Shown: positions 8,908 to 18,325 of the stretch, piece by piece
How positions within the stretch are numbered: the first letter of the stretch is position 1
Layout: the number at the start of each line of letters is the position of its first letter
Source of the DNA: CAZXWK01 sp964644675
GTDB lineage: Bacteria > Actinomycetota > Coriobacteriia > Anaerosomatales > JAAXUF01
Length of the DNA stretch: 64,000 nucleotides
Reading direction: 5' to 3'
Assembly (NCBI GenBank): GCA_964644675.1
Contig: CAZXWK010000001.1
Coordinates: 62,001-126,000, forward strand
Program-made: the position numbers and the translations under genes
The notes under the pieces: generated by a model
Told to the model about the DNA's origin: nothing
The model's input: the letters and a program-made list of their open reading frames with translations, nothing else
Database searches by the model: none

Positions 8908-8994
8908 GCGAAAGGGTATGACGGTAGGTGACCGGTGGCGAACGACCTGCGCCGCCTGATGCCCGCGCCGACGTCCGCCCGAACCGGAGGCCGA

Positions 8995-9522
8995 ATGCCC
9001 GCTCCGTCCGTCCGCCGCGCGACCCTCTCCGACGCCTCGGCGATCGCCGAGATCTACAACCACTACGTACGCACGTCCACGGCGACCTTCGACACCGAAG
9101 AAAAGTCGGTGGCGGACCGCGAGCAGTGGCTCGCCCACCACGGCGACGAGCACCCCGTGCTCGTCGCGGAGGAGGACGGGCGCGTCGTTGCATGGGGTTC
9201 TCTGAGCCCGTGGGGCACGCGATGCGCCTACCGCCACACCGTCGAGATATCGGTCTACGTCGCGCCCGGCGCGACCGGTAGGGGGATCGGCCCCCTGCTC
9301 ACGAGGGACCTGGTGGCCGCAGCTCGTAGTGCGGGTCACCACGCGATCGTCAGCCAGATCGTCCACGAGAACGAAGTCTCGCTTCGCTCGACCGAGCGCG
9401 GCGGCTTCGAACGTGTGGGCACGCTCCGGCAGGTCGGGCGCAAGTTCGACCGGTGGCTCGACGTCGTGCTGCTCGAACTCATCCTCGACGGCGACGACCC
9501 GGCCGCCGATGGACAGGGGTGA
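8995..9522 (+). CDS. GNAT acetyltransferase, phosphinothricin/amino-acid N-acetyltransferase type
   Basis: Acetyl-CoA-dependent N-acetyltransferase of 175 residues, similar to the PAT/MnaT (YncA) group. The family opening is RRATLSDASAIAEIYNHYV, the acetyl-CoA loop is GRGIGPLL, and the tail is GFERVGTLRQVGRKFDRWLDV, typical of enzymes acting on methionine analogues or phosphinothricin. The start at 8995 has CGGAGG just upstream; a GTG at 8935 would add 20 residues not seen in the family. It overlaps or abuts nhaA and follows the structured RNA candidate. Confidence 0.85.
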   Translation: MPAPSVRRATLSDASAIAEIYNHYVRTSTATFDTEEKSVADREQWLAHHGDEHPVLVAEEDGRVVAWGSLSPWGTRCAYRHTVEISVYVAPGATGRGIGPLLTRDLVAAARSAGHHAIVSQIVHENEVSLRSTERGGFERVGTLRQVGRKFDRWLDVVLLELILDGDDPAADGQG

Positions 9523-9526
9523 CGCC

Positions 9527-10879
9527 GTGACGGCGCCAAACGGCGACGTCGGCGCAGAGCGGCGTCTCCACGAGCGGCTCGCCGCGGGTTTTGCGGCGTT
9601 CTTCCACACCGAGGTTGCCGGCGCGGTGGTACTGCTCGCCGCGACCCTCGCGGCGCTGCTGATCGCCAACTCCGCGCTCTGGCCGGCGTACGAGCACCTG
9701 TGGCACACCGAGATCGGCGTCTACGTCGGGGAGTGGAGCTTCTCGGAGAGCGCCCTGCACTGGGTCAACGATGCCCTCATGGCGCTGTTCTTCTTCGTGG
9801 TCGGGCTCGAGATCAAGCGCGAGTTCCTGGTCGGCGACCTGTCCGACCGCCGTAAAGCGATGCTGCCGATCCTCGCAGCCCTCGGCGGCATGCTCGTGCC
9901 CGCGGTGATCTACTACGCCCTGAACGTCGGTGGCCCCGGCGCCCACGGCTGGGGAGTACCGATGGCGACCGACATCGCCTTCGTGATCGGAGTGATGGCC
10001 CTGCTCGGCCACCGGGTGCCGCCGGGGCTCAAGGTCTTCGTCGTCGCGCTCGCGATCGCCGACGACATCGGCGCGATCATCGTCATCGCCCTCGTGTACA
10101 CGAGCCAGATCTTCTGGGGCTGGCTCGCGGTCGCAGCGCTGTTCTTCGTCGTGCTCGTCGTGCTCAACCGGCGAGGGGTCGACACGCCCTGGCCCTACTT
10201 CATCGTCGGTGGCGCCCTTTGGTTCGCGATGCTCAACAGCGGCATCCACTCGACGATCGCGGGCGTGCTCGTGGCGTTCACCATCCCGGCGGTCGCCAAG
10301 ACCGATCCCATGGACTTCGTCGGGTTCGCGCGGACCCGGCTCGACGCGATCGAGGAGTGTCACGTCGAGGACGCGCACGTGCTCGAGGACAACGAGCAGC
10401 AGGTCTACGCCGGAGAGATCCGCCGAGAAGCCCGCCACACCGCCGCGCCGCTCCAGCGCCTTGAGACCGCGCTGCACCCGTGGACGACCTACCTGGTGCT
10501 GCCACTCTTCGCCCTCGGCAACGCCGCGGTCCGGATCGTCGGAGAGGACGTGGGCGCGCTGCTGTCGAGCCGCGTCGCGCTGGGCGTGATGCTCGGGCTC
10601 GTGGTCGGCAAGCCGCTCGGCATCGGGCTCATGTCGTGGGTGGCCGTGAAGCTCCGCGTCGCCGACCTGCCCGAGGGCGTCCGGTGGAGCCACATGCTCG
10701 GCGCCGGCATGCTCGGCGGCATCGGCTTCACCATGTCGCTGTTCGTGGCGAGCATCGCGTTCAGAGGCGCCCTCGAGATCTCGGAGGCGAAGGTCGCCAT
10801 CCTGGTGGCATCGGCCATCGCGGGTGCGCTCGGCTACCTCACGTTGCGCTTCGCGACACGCCGGTCCGCTGCCGAGTAG
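9527..10879 (+). CDS. nhaA: Na+/H+ antiporter NhaA
   Basis: Inner-membrane sodium/proton antiporter of 450 residues with about 12 TM helices. The ion-binding aspartate pair is in ALAIADDIGAI, and MATDIAFVIGVMALLG is the conserved helix IV region. An extra hydrophilic loop (about 265-320, Glu/His-rich) separates the two halves, as in longer actinobacterial NhaA. The GTG start at 9527 is preceded by AGGGGTG and lies 4 bp after the acetyltransferase stop; an ATG at 9509 is an alternative. Confidence 0.92.
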   Translation: MTAPNGDVGAERRLHERLAAGFAAFFHTEVAGAVVLLAATLAALLIANSALWPAYEHLWHTEIGVYVGEWSFSESALHWVNDALMALFFFVVGLEIKREFLVGDLSDRRKAMLPILAALGGMLVPAVIYYALNVGGPGAHGWGVPMATDIAFVIGVMALLGHRVPPGLKVFVVALAIADDIGAIIVIALVYTSQIFWGWLAVAALFFVVLVVLNRRGVDTPWPYFIVGGALWFAMLNSGIHSTIAGVLVAFTIPAVAKTDPMDFVGFARTRLDAIEECHVEDAHVLEDNEQQVYAGEIRREARHTAAPLQRLETALHPWTTYLVLPLFALGNAAVRIVGEDVGALLSSRVALGVMLGLVVGKPLGIGLMSWVAVKLRVADLPEGVRWSHMLGAGMLGGIGFTMSLFVASIAFRGALEISEAKVAILVASAIAGALGYLTLRFATRRSAAE

Positions 10880-10932
10880 ACCGCGCCGCAGGCGCTGTGG
10901 GCCCGCTGTGCGGGGGCAGCCGGCGCAGCGGG

Positions 10933-10938
10933 TAGACT
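10933..10938 (+). promoter_or_regulatory. -10 promoter element (TAGACT)
   Basis: TAGACT lies 29 bp before the hydrolase ATG, with GGAGGAGG between them. The same hexamer or a close variant stands upstream of several other genes here. No clear -35 is visible. Confidence 0.45.
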
Positions 10939-10966
10939 CACCGTAGGGTTACGGGGAGGAGGCGGC

Positions 10967-12001
10967 ATGGGTCGCCGGATCCTTCGGTGGACGCTCGTCT
11001 CGGTCGCAGCGATCGTGGTGGCGGTGGTCGCCTTGATCGTGTGGTCCTACGTCTGGCCGCCGCGCGTACCCGCCGCGCACCCCGATCCCGCCTCGAGCTA
11101 CACGGATGCGGTACGCCGCATCGAGGCCGCGCGGGAGCAGGACCCGCCCGGCGTCTCGAGCGGCGCGATCTTCCTCGGCCAGGGAAGCCGTGCCGAGACC
11201 GCGGTCGTGCTCTTCCACGGCCTGACCAACCGTCCCAAGCAGATGGCGCGCCTCGCCTCGGCGCTCGCCGAGCAGGGCTACAGCGTCTACGTGCCGCGAT
11301 TGCCCGGGCACGGGCTCGCCGACCCGATGACGTCGGCGCTGACGACGGTCTCCACCGAGCAGGTCATCGCCACGGTCGACCAGTCGGTCGACATCGCGGC
11401 CGGCCTGGGGCGCCACGTCGTGGTATCGGGTCTCTCGGCAGGCGGCGGACTCGCGGCGTATGCGGCCGCGAACCGCGACGAGGTCGACGGCGCGGTGCTC
11501 ATCGCGCCGCTGTTCCGGCCCAAGAGCTACCCCGGCTGGGCGAACCGGCCCGTCTACCAGATCGCACCGCTCCTGCCGACCGTCTGGTACTGGTGGAACG
11601 CCGAGGACGAGGGAAAGCGGTTCGAAGACGGGGTCCCGTACCCGCGCTTCCCGCTCGCCGCCTTCGCGCGCTTCTCGGCCGTCTCGGACTCCGTCCTGAG
11701 ACGGCGGCCGCAGCGTCGAGGGCGGATCGGGAGCGTCGTGGTGGTCGAGAACCTTGGCGACCCCCGGCTCGACAACGTTCAGGCGACACACCTCGCCGAG
11801 TCCGCACTGCGGCCGATCGCACACGACTGGCGGGTCGTCACGATACCCGCCTCGAAGGGCTACCTGCACGACCTGATCGATCCGGACGGTGAGAATGCCG
11901 AGCGCCTTGACGAGATCTACGCCCTGCTCCTGCCGCTGTACGGGGCAGCTGAGACGTCAGCCGGGGCGGCGACGGCCAACCCTGGGGCTGCGGTGCCGTA
12001 G
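10967..12001 (+). CDS. Membrane-anchored alpha/beta hydrolase
   Basis: Hydrolase of 344 residues. An N-terminal TM segment (about 6-28) anchors it, and the catalytic domain probably faces outward. VVLFHGLTN forms the oxyanion region, GLSAGGG holds the nucleophile serine, and the late histidine is in YLHDLIDP. This is a carboxylesterase/monoacylglycerol-lipase-like fold; the substrate is unknown. The Ala-rich C-terminal tail is probably disordered. A GGAGGAGG site sits just upstream of the ATG. It stands alone, convergent with the small gene at 12044. Confidence 0.75.
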   Translation: MGRRILRWTLVSVAAIVVAVVALIVWSYVWPPRVPAAHPDPASSYTDAVRRIEAAREQDPPGVSSGAIFLGQGSRAETAVVLFHGLTNRPKQMARLASALAEQGYSVYVPRLPGHGLADPMTSALTTVSTEQVIATVDQSVDIAAGLGRHVVVSGLSAGGGLAAYAAANRDEVDGAVLIAPLFRPKSYPGWANRPVYQIAPLLPTVWYWWNAEDEGKRFEDGVPYPRFPLAAFARFSAVSDSVLRRRPQRRGRIGSVVVVENLGDPRLDNVQATHLAESALRPIAHDWRVVTIPASKGYLHDLIDPDGENAERLDEIYALLLPLYGAAETSAGAATANPGAAVP

Positions 12002-12043
12002 CACCGGCTGCGAGGCGTACGGTCGCGGCGTCGACAGCAGCGC

Positions 12044-12286
12044 TCAGTCGACCGTCCCGTAGCGTCGGCTCCAGCCGTGTCCCACGATCGCCGAGTTGAG
12101 CTGGTCGGCCAGCCGCTGCCGCGTGTAGGCCCCGCCGCTCGGCAGGTTCTCGAAGAGCGGCAGCAGGTCCGCGTCGAGGTCGAGGGTCTCGGCGCGCAGA
12201 ATCACGTCGAGCCGGGACACGCGCTTCCGGTCTCGGAAGAGGTTGTCGAGAAAGCGCTGCAGGACTTCGCGGTCGTCGTCGGGCAC
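12044..12286 (-). CDS. Small conserved-looking hypothetical protein
   Basis: A soluble protein of 80 residues, acidic at the N-terminus (MPDDDREVLQRFLDNLF), with a C-terminal segment (GGAYTRQRLADQLNSAIVGHG) that looks like a helical DNA- or protein-contact region. I do not recognise the family. The GTG start has a GGAG site. It lies 62 bp upstream of the cupredoxin gene's stop in the same direction and may be expressed on its own. No function can be assigned. Confidence 0.5.
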   Translation of the reverse strand: MPDDDREVLQRFLDNLFRDRKRVSRLDVILRAETLDLDADLLPLFENLPSGGAYTRQRLADQLNSAIVGHGWSRRYGTVD

Positions 12287-12348
12287 GGGCGCTCCGGGTC
12301 CGGTGGAGGGCGGAGCGCCATTCTATCGCACCCGTGCGGGGAGGGAGC

Positions 12349-12759
12349 CTACTTGGCGGCCTCCACGACGATCTCGCCGGTCATGGACGGATGGATCGTG
12401 CACTTCACCGGGAACGTCCCGGTCGCGCTCGCCGTCCACGTCACCTTCTGGCCCGGCGCCTGGTCGCCCAGGTCGCTGTCGCCGACGACGACGCGGTGGG
12501 TGGTGCTGTCCTGGTTGTCGAACGTGACCGTGTCGCCGACCTTCACGGTGAGCGAGGCCGGATCGAACGCGAAGTTGCTCTCCACGATGGTGAGCGACGT
12601 CGCCGAGCTACCTCCGGTGGTCGCGGGAGTGGTGCTCGACCCGGTCCCGGTCGAGCCACTCGTGCCGGACGACGAGCCGGAGCAGCCGGCCACCAGCACC
12701 AGCACGAGCACAGCGAGCGCCAACGACGCGATGATGCGCCGAGTGGTCAGGAATCTCAT
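12349..12759 (-). CDS. Cupredoxin-domain lipoprotein (plastocyanin/azurin-like)
   Basis: Exported blue-copper-like protein of 136 residues. The signal peptide ends in a lipobox (VLVAGC), and a Ser/Thr/Gly linker (about 27-55) spaces the domain from the membrane. The cupredoxin fold starts at LTIVESNFAFDP, with type 1 copper ligands visible as His in STTHRV and Cys, His and Met in KCTIHPSM. It probably carries electrons or binds copper outside the membrane. No oxidase or reductase gene is adjacent, so the partner is unknown. Confidence 0.85.
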   Translation of the reverse strand: MRFLTTRRIIASLALAVLVLVLVAGCSGSSSGTSGSTGTGSSTTPATTGGSSATSLTIVESNFAFDPASLTVKVGDTVTFDNQDSTTHRVVVGDSDLGDQAPGQKVTWTASATGTFPVKCTIHPSMTGEIVVEAAK

Positions 12760-12909
12760 GGCACCTCCTCGGTCGAGGCGAGCCGTGCGGCCCGTCTCTG
12801 AAAGCCTACAAAGGTGTCCGTACCCTGATGACGCGTCTCCGTAGCCGATGAACTTCCACCGGGCAGCCGAACCGGCGTGCTCGCCAGGACGGGGGGCGGA
12901 GGGCCGAGA

Positions 12910-14451
12910 CTAGCCGAGCCAGCTGCGGACGGCGCCTTCGACGCCGTCCCGCCCGGCGCTTACCACGTTGGTGAAGCGCTCGGTCTTCTCGTCGAGCTCG
13001 GCGAGCGCGCGAGGAACGCACGCTCCCTCACCGGCGAGTTCCTGAACGCGGCTCAGGAGCTCGACGCCGCTCAGCTCGCGCACCCCGTCGGGGAGCGGCT
13101 CTGCGTACGGGATCTGTGCGAGGGCCTTGTAGACGTCGCCCCCGAACTTCGCCCAGTGTGCGGTCGAGACCACGAGCACCGGGTCGCGCTCGCGCAGGCG
13201 CTCGGCGACCTCCCATGCGACGGCGGTGTGCGGGTCGAGCAGGTAGCCGGTCTGCTCGTGCACCTCGCGCACGGTGGCGAGCGACTCGTCGTTGTCCACG
13301 TAGTCGGACGAGAATGCTGCGCGGATCTCCGCGAAGGACTCGCGGTCGATCTGGAAGCGGCCCGTCTCGGAGAGCGAGGACATCCACTCGCGGACGCGCA
13401 CCGGATCGTCGGTCACCTCGTAGAGGAGCCGCTCGAGGTTGCTCGAGATAAGGATGTCCATCGAAGGCGAGGGGGTGGTCACGAACCGGCGGTCGCTGAT
13501 GTCGTAGGTGCCCGTCGCGATGAAGTCCGAGAGCACGTTGTTCTCGTTCGCCGCCACGATCAGCCGCCCGATGGGCACGCCGATCTTCTTCGCGTAGTAC
13601 GCGCCGAGCACGTTGCCAAAGTTGCCGGTCGGCACGCATACGTCGATCGGCTCGCCCGCCACGACACCGCCGGCCTTCACCATGTCGGCGTACGCGCTCA
13701 CGTAGTAGACCACCTGCGGGAGCAGCCGACCCCAGTTGATGCTGTTCGCCGAGGAGAGCTTCAGCGCGTACTTCTGCGCGAGCTCCTCGGCGAAGGCGGC
13801 GTCGTTGAACGCGGCCTTGACCGCGTTCTGGCAGTCGTCGAAGTTCCCGCGGACGCCGAACACGCCGACGTTGTCGCCGTGCTGCGTGACCATCTGCTTG
13901 CGCTGGATGTCGCTCACGCCCTCGGCGGGGTAGAAGACGACGATCCCGGTGTGCTCGCGGTCGGCGAAGCCCTCGAGAGCGGCCTTGCCCGTGTCGCCCG
14001 AGGTCGCGACGAGAATCAGGTAGTCGTTGGACTCGCGTCCCCGCTTGCGCTGCTCGTCGATCGCTTCACTGAAGAAGCGCGGCAAGCACTGCAGCGCCAT
14101 GTCCTTGAACGCGCTCGTGGGGCCGTGCCACAGCTCGAGCACCCAGGTGCCGGGGACGACCTCCTCGACCGGAGCTATGCGCGGGTCGTCCCACTGCGAG
14201 CCGTAGGCCTCCTGCATGAGCGCGTCGACGCGCGTCGAGTCCAGGTCGACGCCGAACCTCGAGAACACGGCGGCTGCGCGCCGCCAATAGGGCCAGCTCT
14301 CGAACGCGAGGATCTCGGCGAGCGTGAAGTGCGGCAGGTCGTCGGGGACGTAGAGTCCACCGCCCGGCGCAATGCCCTCGATGATCGCCTGGGTAAAGGT
14401 CTTGGGCGAGCGGTCGAGACCGCGCGTGTCGTGGTAGGTGACTGGCTTCAT
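12910..14451 (-). CDS. thrC: Threonine synthase
   Basis: PLP enzyme converting O-phosphohomoserine to threonine, 513 residues. It belongs to the longer, fold-type II ThrC class (yeast/E. coli-like). The PLP lysine is Lys116 in TSAFKDMAL, and the phosphate loop is VATSGDTGKAA. The start chosen is ATG 14451, preceded by GGGGGA; an upstream GTG would extend it unnaturally. It is a single gene, with no hom or thrB beside it. Confidence 0.92.
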   Translation of the reverse strand: MKPVTYHDTRGLDRSPKTFTQAIIEGIAPGGGLYVPDDLPHFTLAEILAFESWPYWRRAAAVFSRFGVDLDSTRVDALMQEAYGSQWDDPRIAPVEEVVPGTWVLELWHGPTSAFKDMALQCLPRFFSEAIDEQRKRGRESNDYLILVATSGDTGKAALEGFADREHTGIVVFYPAEGVSDIQRKQMVTQHGDNVGVFGVRGNFDDCQNAVKAAFNDAAFAEELAQKYALKLSSANSINWGRLLPQVVYYVSAYADMVKAGGVVAGEPIDVCVPTGNFGNVLGAYYAKKIGVPIGRLIVAANENNVLSDFIATGTYDISDRRFVTTPSPSMDILISSNLERLLYEVTDDPVRVREWMSSLSETGRFQIDRESFAEIRAAFSSDYVDNDESLATVREVHEQTGYLLDPHTAVAWEVAERLRERDPVLVVSTAHWAKFGGDVYKALAQIPYAEPLPDGVRELSGVELLSRVQELAGEGACVPRALAELDEKTERFTNVVSAGRDGVEGAVRSWLG

Positions 14452-14563
14452 GCGTTCGGTCCCCCGGTTTTCGAATCGCCGCGGTCGGGCGCCGCGGTGC
14501 GGCATAGGCGATTCTACCCCGACGCGTGGCCGAGCGGGGCCTGTGCGGGGCGGCCGCCGTCGG

Positions 14564-15094
14564 CTACTCCCTGACGAACTCCTCGGCGAGCAGGTCCATG
14601 AGCAGGTTGTCGTGGAACGTGCCGTCGTCGCCGCGCTCGTAGCACCGGGCGACGCCGATGGGCCGGTACCCGATCTTCGCGTACGCGCGGATCGCCCGTT
14701 CGTTGTCGGCGGCGGGGTCGATCGTGAGCCGGTGATGGCCGCGCTCGTCGATCAGGTAGGTGGCCAGCAACCTGAGCGCCTCGGTGCCGATCCCCCTGCC
14801 GGTCTTGTCGGACAGCAGCCCGATGTCCATGCCTGCCGAGCGATACTCGGGCTCGGGAACCTCGTGAAAGTCGATGAGCCCGATGGCTTCATCTCCCACC
14901 TCGACGACGAGCCAGCGCAGCCCCTCCTCGGTGAGCCAGCGCAGCATCGTGGCCTCGTCGGTGCTCCAGCGCGGACCGGACGCGGGGTCCCGCGCGATGG
15001 CACGCGCCATCGCCTCCGCCTCGCCCTCGCGCGGCGGGCGCAGCGTGACGCGCGGGCCAACGAGCGTGGGCAGTCCCTGGGCGCTCTGTGTCAT
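14564..15094 (-). CDS. GNAT acetyltransferase (AAC(6')/RimJ-like)
   Basis: N-acetyltransferase of 176 residues. The acetyl-CoA loop is KTGRGIGTEALR, and AADNERAIRAYAKIGYRP is the typical GNAT motif B. Layout and length resemble aminoglycoside 6'-N-acetyltransferase homologues and RimJ-type enzymes; the acceptor cannot be told. The ATG at 15094 has GAGGAGAG upstream. It is divergent from apgM, with a 65-bp shared promoter region. Confidence 0.75.
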   Translation of the reverse strand: MTQSAQGLPTLVGPRVTLRPPREGEAEAMARAIARDPASGPRWSTDEATMLRWLTEEGLRWLVVEVGDEAIGLIDFHEVPEPEYRSAGMDIGLLSDKTGRGIGTEALRLLATYLIDERGHHRLTIDPAADNERAIRAYAKIGYRPIGVARCYERGDDGTFHDNLLMDLLAEEFVRE

Positions 15095-15159
15095 GGTCTC
15101 TCCTCGTGGCGGCTGGTACGCTTCACATACTGTGCGTACCCGCCGAGAAGGGCCTCGCG

Positions 15160-16350
15160 ATGAAGTACGTGGTCGTGATACTCGATGGAGCGTCCGGATG
15201 GCCGCTCGACGTGCTCCAGGGCAAGACCTCTCTCCATGCGGCGTCGACTCCCAATCTCGACGAGATGGCGCGGATCGGACTGCTCGGCATGGCCCGAACG
15301 GTTCCCGACGGGATGGAGCCATCGTCGTCGGCGGCCTGCACCTCCATCATCGGGTACGACCCGGTAGCCGACTACGTCGGTCGGGGCGCGATCGAGGCGG
15401 CGAGCATGGGCATCGAGCTCGGGCCCGACGAACTCGCACTGCGACTCAACCTGGTCACCGTGGCCAACGGCGTCATGAGTTCCTACTCCTCAGGCAACAT
15501 CACCACCGAGGAGTCCTCGGCCATCGTCACCGAGATGGCATCGGTCCTCGACGACGAGACGTTCACCCTGTACCCAGGCGTGGCGTATCGGCACATCCTC
15601 GTGGTGAAGGGTCACCCTGAACTGCTCGACACGACGTACACCCCGCCCCACGACATCTCAGACCGGCCCGTGGCGCCGTTCGTTCCCAAGGGACCGGGAG
15701 CGGACCTCCTGCTCGCGTACATGGAGCGGTCGCGTCCACTCCTCGAGCGTAGTGCCGCCAACCGTCGCCGTGCGGAAAGCGGGCAGCTCGCGGCGACGGA
15801 CGTCTGGCCGTTCTGGCCGGGGGTGGCTCCACGGGGAATGCGGCCGTTCAGCGAGGTCCGGGGGCACGGCGCGGCAATGACCAGCGGCGTCGACCTGCTG
15901 AACGGTCTCGCCGTGCTCGCGGGTATCCGACGGCTCGAGATCGCCGGGGTCACCGGAGGGCCGGACAACGACTACGCTGCCCAGGCAGAGGGCGCTCTGG
16001 CCGCACTGGCGCACGACGACGTGGTGTTCATCCACGTCGAGTCGCCCGACGAAGAGGGCCATGCCGGCGACGCGAGAGGCAAGGTCGCTGCCATCGAGGC
16101 GATCGACCGCGAGGTCGTGGGACGCATCCGTCCGCTCGTCGAGTCCGGTGCCGTGCGACTGCTCGCGATGCCCGACCATCCGACACCGCTCGAGATCAAG
16201 ACACATGCGGGTGAGCCGGTGCCGTTCGTGTTGGCGGGAGCCGGGATCGCCTCGAACGAGGGGGACGAGTTCCACGAGCTCTGTGCCGAGGGCTCCGGGA
16301 CGTTCGTCGACCCGGCGAGCGGGCTCATCGGGCTGCTTCTCGCGCCGTAG
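15160..16350 (+). CDS. apgM: Cofactor-independent phosphoglycerate mutase, archaeal type (ApgM)
   Basis: Alkaline-phosphatase-superfamily mutase interconverting 3- and 2-phosphoglycerate, 396 residues. The metal site opens with VVILDGASGWP, and the phospho-acceptor Ser lies in SSSAACTSIIGYDP. Distal metal ligands are in ESPDEEGHAGD and MPDHPTP. The archaeal-type enzyme is known in several anaerobic bacteria. The ATG at 15160 has GAGAAGGG upstream; a CATACT hexamer at 15126-15131 may be its -10. Confidence 0.88.
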   Translation: MKYVVVILDGASGWPLDVLQGKTSLHAASTPNLDEMARIGLLGMARTVPDGMEPSSSAACTSIIGYDPVADYVGRGAIEAASMGIELGPDELALRLNLVTVANGVMSSYSSGNITTEESSAIVTEMASVLDDETFTLYPGVAYRHILVVKGHPELLDTTYTPPHDISDRPVAPFVPKGPGADLLLAYMERSRPLLERSAANRRRAESGQLAATDVWPFWPGVAPRGMRPFSEVRGHGAAMTSGVDLLNGLAVLAGIRRLEIAGVTGGPDNDYAAQAEGALAALAHDDVVFIHVESPDEEGHAGDARGKVAAIEAIDREVVGRIRPLVESGAVRLLAMPDHPTPLEIKTHAGEPVPFVLAGAGIASNEGDEFHELCAEGSGTFVDPASGLIGLLLAP

Positions 16351-16517
16351 GTTCGCGGCACGGGCGTTGCTTGGACATCGACGGGACGCGAGCGTGCTCG
16401 TACCCGCGCGAACCGTGCGCGGCGTCATTGCGTTAGCGGCCTGAACTTGAGAAACTGAGTTGTTGGGTCCATGCCGATCACCTGGGGGTGAACGGGCTGG
16501 TTCGGGCGAATCATGCC

Positions 16518-17645
16518 ATGAGACTGCTCGCGCTCATATTCACGGCGATGCTTGTCATAGCCGTGTGTCTCGCATTCGCTCAGCCCGCTTTGGCCTACGA
16601 CGAGACGACGGGCTATCCCACACCGCTCGGACATGCGACGGGCTACGCTCAGTGCCTCTCGTGCCACGGCTACTCCCAGGCATCCGGGGACTGCATGGGA
16701 TGCCACGGACCGCCGCTCTTCCCCGACACGGTGCAGTACGGACGGGGCCCGCATGCCGGCTACACTACGGGCTCCGAACGCTGCTCGGTCTGCCACAGCG
16801 TCCACACCGCCCTTGGGAGCTACGCGTTGCTGCCCGAGGCGACCGTCCTGGCGACGTGTGAGACGTGCCACGACGGAACGGGCGGCAAGGGAGTCTACGG
16901 CGCGATCCTTGCGCGAACCGGCGTCGCCCCGGCACAGCAGCATCGCATAGAGGCGACCAGCACCGTCCCTGGTGGGAATCCGGCCACGGGCGGCAGTCTC
17001 GAGGCGACGTTCGCCGGGCCTAGCGGGACCTTGACGTGCTCCGACTGCCACAACCCGCACAACGCGAACACGATCGCCGATTTCCCCGGCGAGCGCCGGC
17101 GCGTCCCGTACACCACGGCTTCGCGCACGACATGGCAGTCGCTCGAGACCAACCGCCTGCTGCGCAAGAGCCCCGGAGGCACGACCGCGACCGTTGACGT
17201 GTACGGTTCCGATTGGTGCCTCGCGTGCCACCGCGGCCGCGGCGAGGGTACGGCAGAGCACAATCACCCGACCGACTCGAAGGCGTCCCGTGCCGATGCG
17301 TTCACGTACTCCAACGCGGCGCTCACGCAGGGCGAGTCGCTTACGACCCAGACGGTCATGGGTCCGCTCGCCGGCTCAAACCGGGGCTACCTGATGCCCG
17401 ACCCGAGATCCACCCAGCAGTCGGGCCACAAGCCGATCTGCCAGCAGTGCCACGAGGACAGCCGATACGTGGGCGTCTTGACGACTGCCGGCGCCGATGC
17501 AGCCACCTTCACCGTGTCGCTCGACGGCAGCGTGGCCACCGACAACCCGCGGTTCCAGAACTTCCCCCATGAGACGCAGAACGCGCACATGCTGGTGGAG
17601 ACCGGCGACGGGTTGTGTCTCAACTGTCACGCGGTACTGCCCTAG
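16518..17645 (+). CDS. Secreted octahaem c-type cytochrome
   Basis: Exported electron carrier of 375 residues. The signal peptide ends in QPALA (about 26). Eight CXXCH haem sites follow in order: CLSCH, CMGCH, CSVCH, CETCH, CSDCH, CLACH, CQQCH and CLNCH. Spacing is irregular, as in doubled-CXXCH cytochromes. The mature chain has no TM or lipid anchor, so it is soluble or surface-associated. A GTG at 16488 would add ten residues before the signal peptide. No reductase, NrfH-like anchor or haem-maturation gene is adjacent. The likely role is extracellular or periplasmic electron transfer; the partner is unknown. Confidence 0.85.
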   Translation: MRLLALIFTAMLVIAVCLAFAQPALAYDETTGYPTPLGHATGYAQCLSCHGYSQASGDCMGCHGPPLFPDTVQYGRGPHAGYTTGSERCSVCHSVHTALGSYALLPEATVLATCETCHDGTGGKGVYGAILARTGVAPAQQHRIEATSTVPGGNPATGGSLEATFAGPSGTLTCSDCHNPHNANTIADFPGERRRVPYTTASRTTWQSLETNRLLRKSPGGTTATVDVYGSDWCLACHRGRGEGTAEHNHPTDSKASRADAFTYSNAALTQGESLTTQTVMGPLAGSNRGYLMPDPRSTQQSGHKPICQQCHEDSRYVGVLTTAGADAATFTVSLDGSVATDNPRFQNFPHETQNAHMLVETGDGLCLNCHAVLP

Positions 17646-17682
17646 CGGCGATCAGCGTCTCCGCTCCACGCCGGCGCCGCGC

Positions 17683-18291
17683 CTAGATCTTTCCGGCGAG
17701 CATCCTGCCGAGCTGCGCAGCCTTGTCGCGGTCCCACTCGTCGAGCGGCTCCCTGTGCCATCCGCCCGTTATCGACAGCGAGCCCACCGTCTTGATCCCG
17801 CCGGTTTCCAGCGCCTGCCTCAGCTCCCGGATAGGGCCGCTCGTGTAGCCGAAGAACGTCGCAAGCGGCTCGGGCGTCCGACCGGCCGTGATGATGACGG
17901 CGCGCTTGACCGCGGTGACGGTCGTGCACGGTGGCACGTCCCTGCGCCCGGTTCCTGGTAGGACGAGCTGCCGATCGTCGGGGAAGAACGCCTTGAGCCG
18001 GTCGAGCGTCGTCTGGAGGAGCGGATCGGGCCGACGGAAGTACGAGGGTAGTCCGAAGATCACCCCGTCCGCCTCTGAGATCCTCTCCGCAAGCTCGGGA
18101 AGGTCGTCCGGGATCTTGCAGGCGCCCGTGTAGCGGCACATCCCGCACCCGCCACACGGGTGGATCCTGAGCGCGGACAGCCGCACGCGCTCGACGACCG
18201 CCCCGACGGCCTCTGCCGCCCTGGCGGCCTCCTCGACCGACACACTCAGCACTCCCCGCGTGGGGCTCGCGTCGATGGCCACGATCCTCAC
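17683..18291 (-). CDS. NADPH-dependent FMN reductase-like flavodoxin-fold protein with Cys cluster
   Basis: Flavodoxin-fold protein of 202 residues, starting MRIVAIDASPTRG. An insert CGGCGMCRYTGAC (from about 47) has the cysteines typical of iron-sulphur flavoproteins and of multimeric flavodoxin WrbA relatives. GLPSYFRRPDP lines the FMN site. Probable role: FMN-dependent electron transfer or reduction of quinones or xenobiotics. The GTG start at 18291 has GAGGGGG upstream. It lies 34 bp after a PadR regulator and is probably co-transcribed with and controlled by it. Confidence 0.75.
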   Translation of the reverse strand: MRIVAIDASPTRGVLSVSVEEAARAAEAVGAVVERVRLSALRIHPCGGCGMCRYTGACKIPDDLPELAERISEADGVIFGLPSYFRRPDPLLQTTLDRLKAFFPDDRQLVLPGTGRRDVPPCTTVTAVKRAVIITAGRTPEPLATFFGYTSGPIRELRQALETGGIKTVGSLSITGGWHREPLDEWDRDKAAQLGRMLAGKI

Positions 18292-18325
18292 ACTGCATCC
18301 CCCTCTGAAACGTCGAGACTCATCG

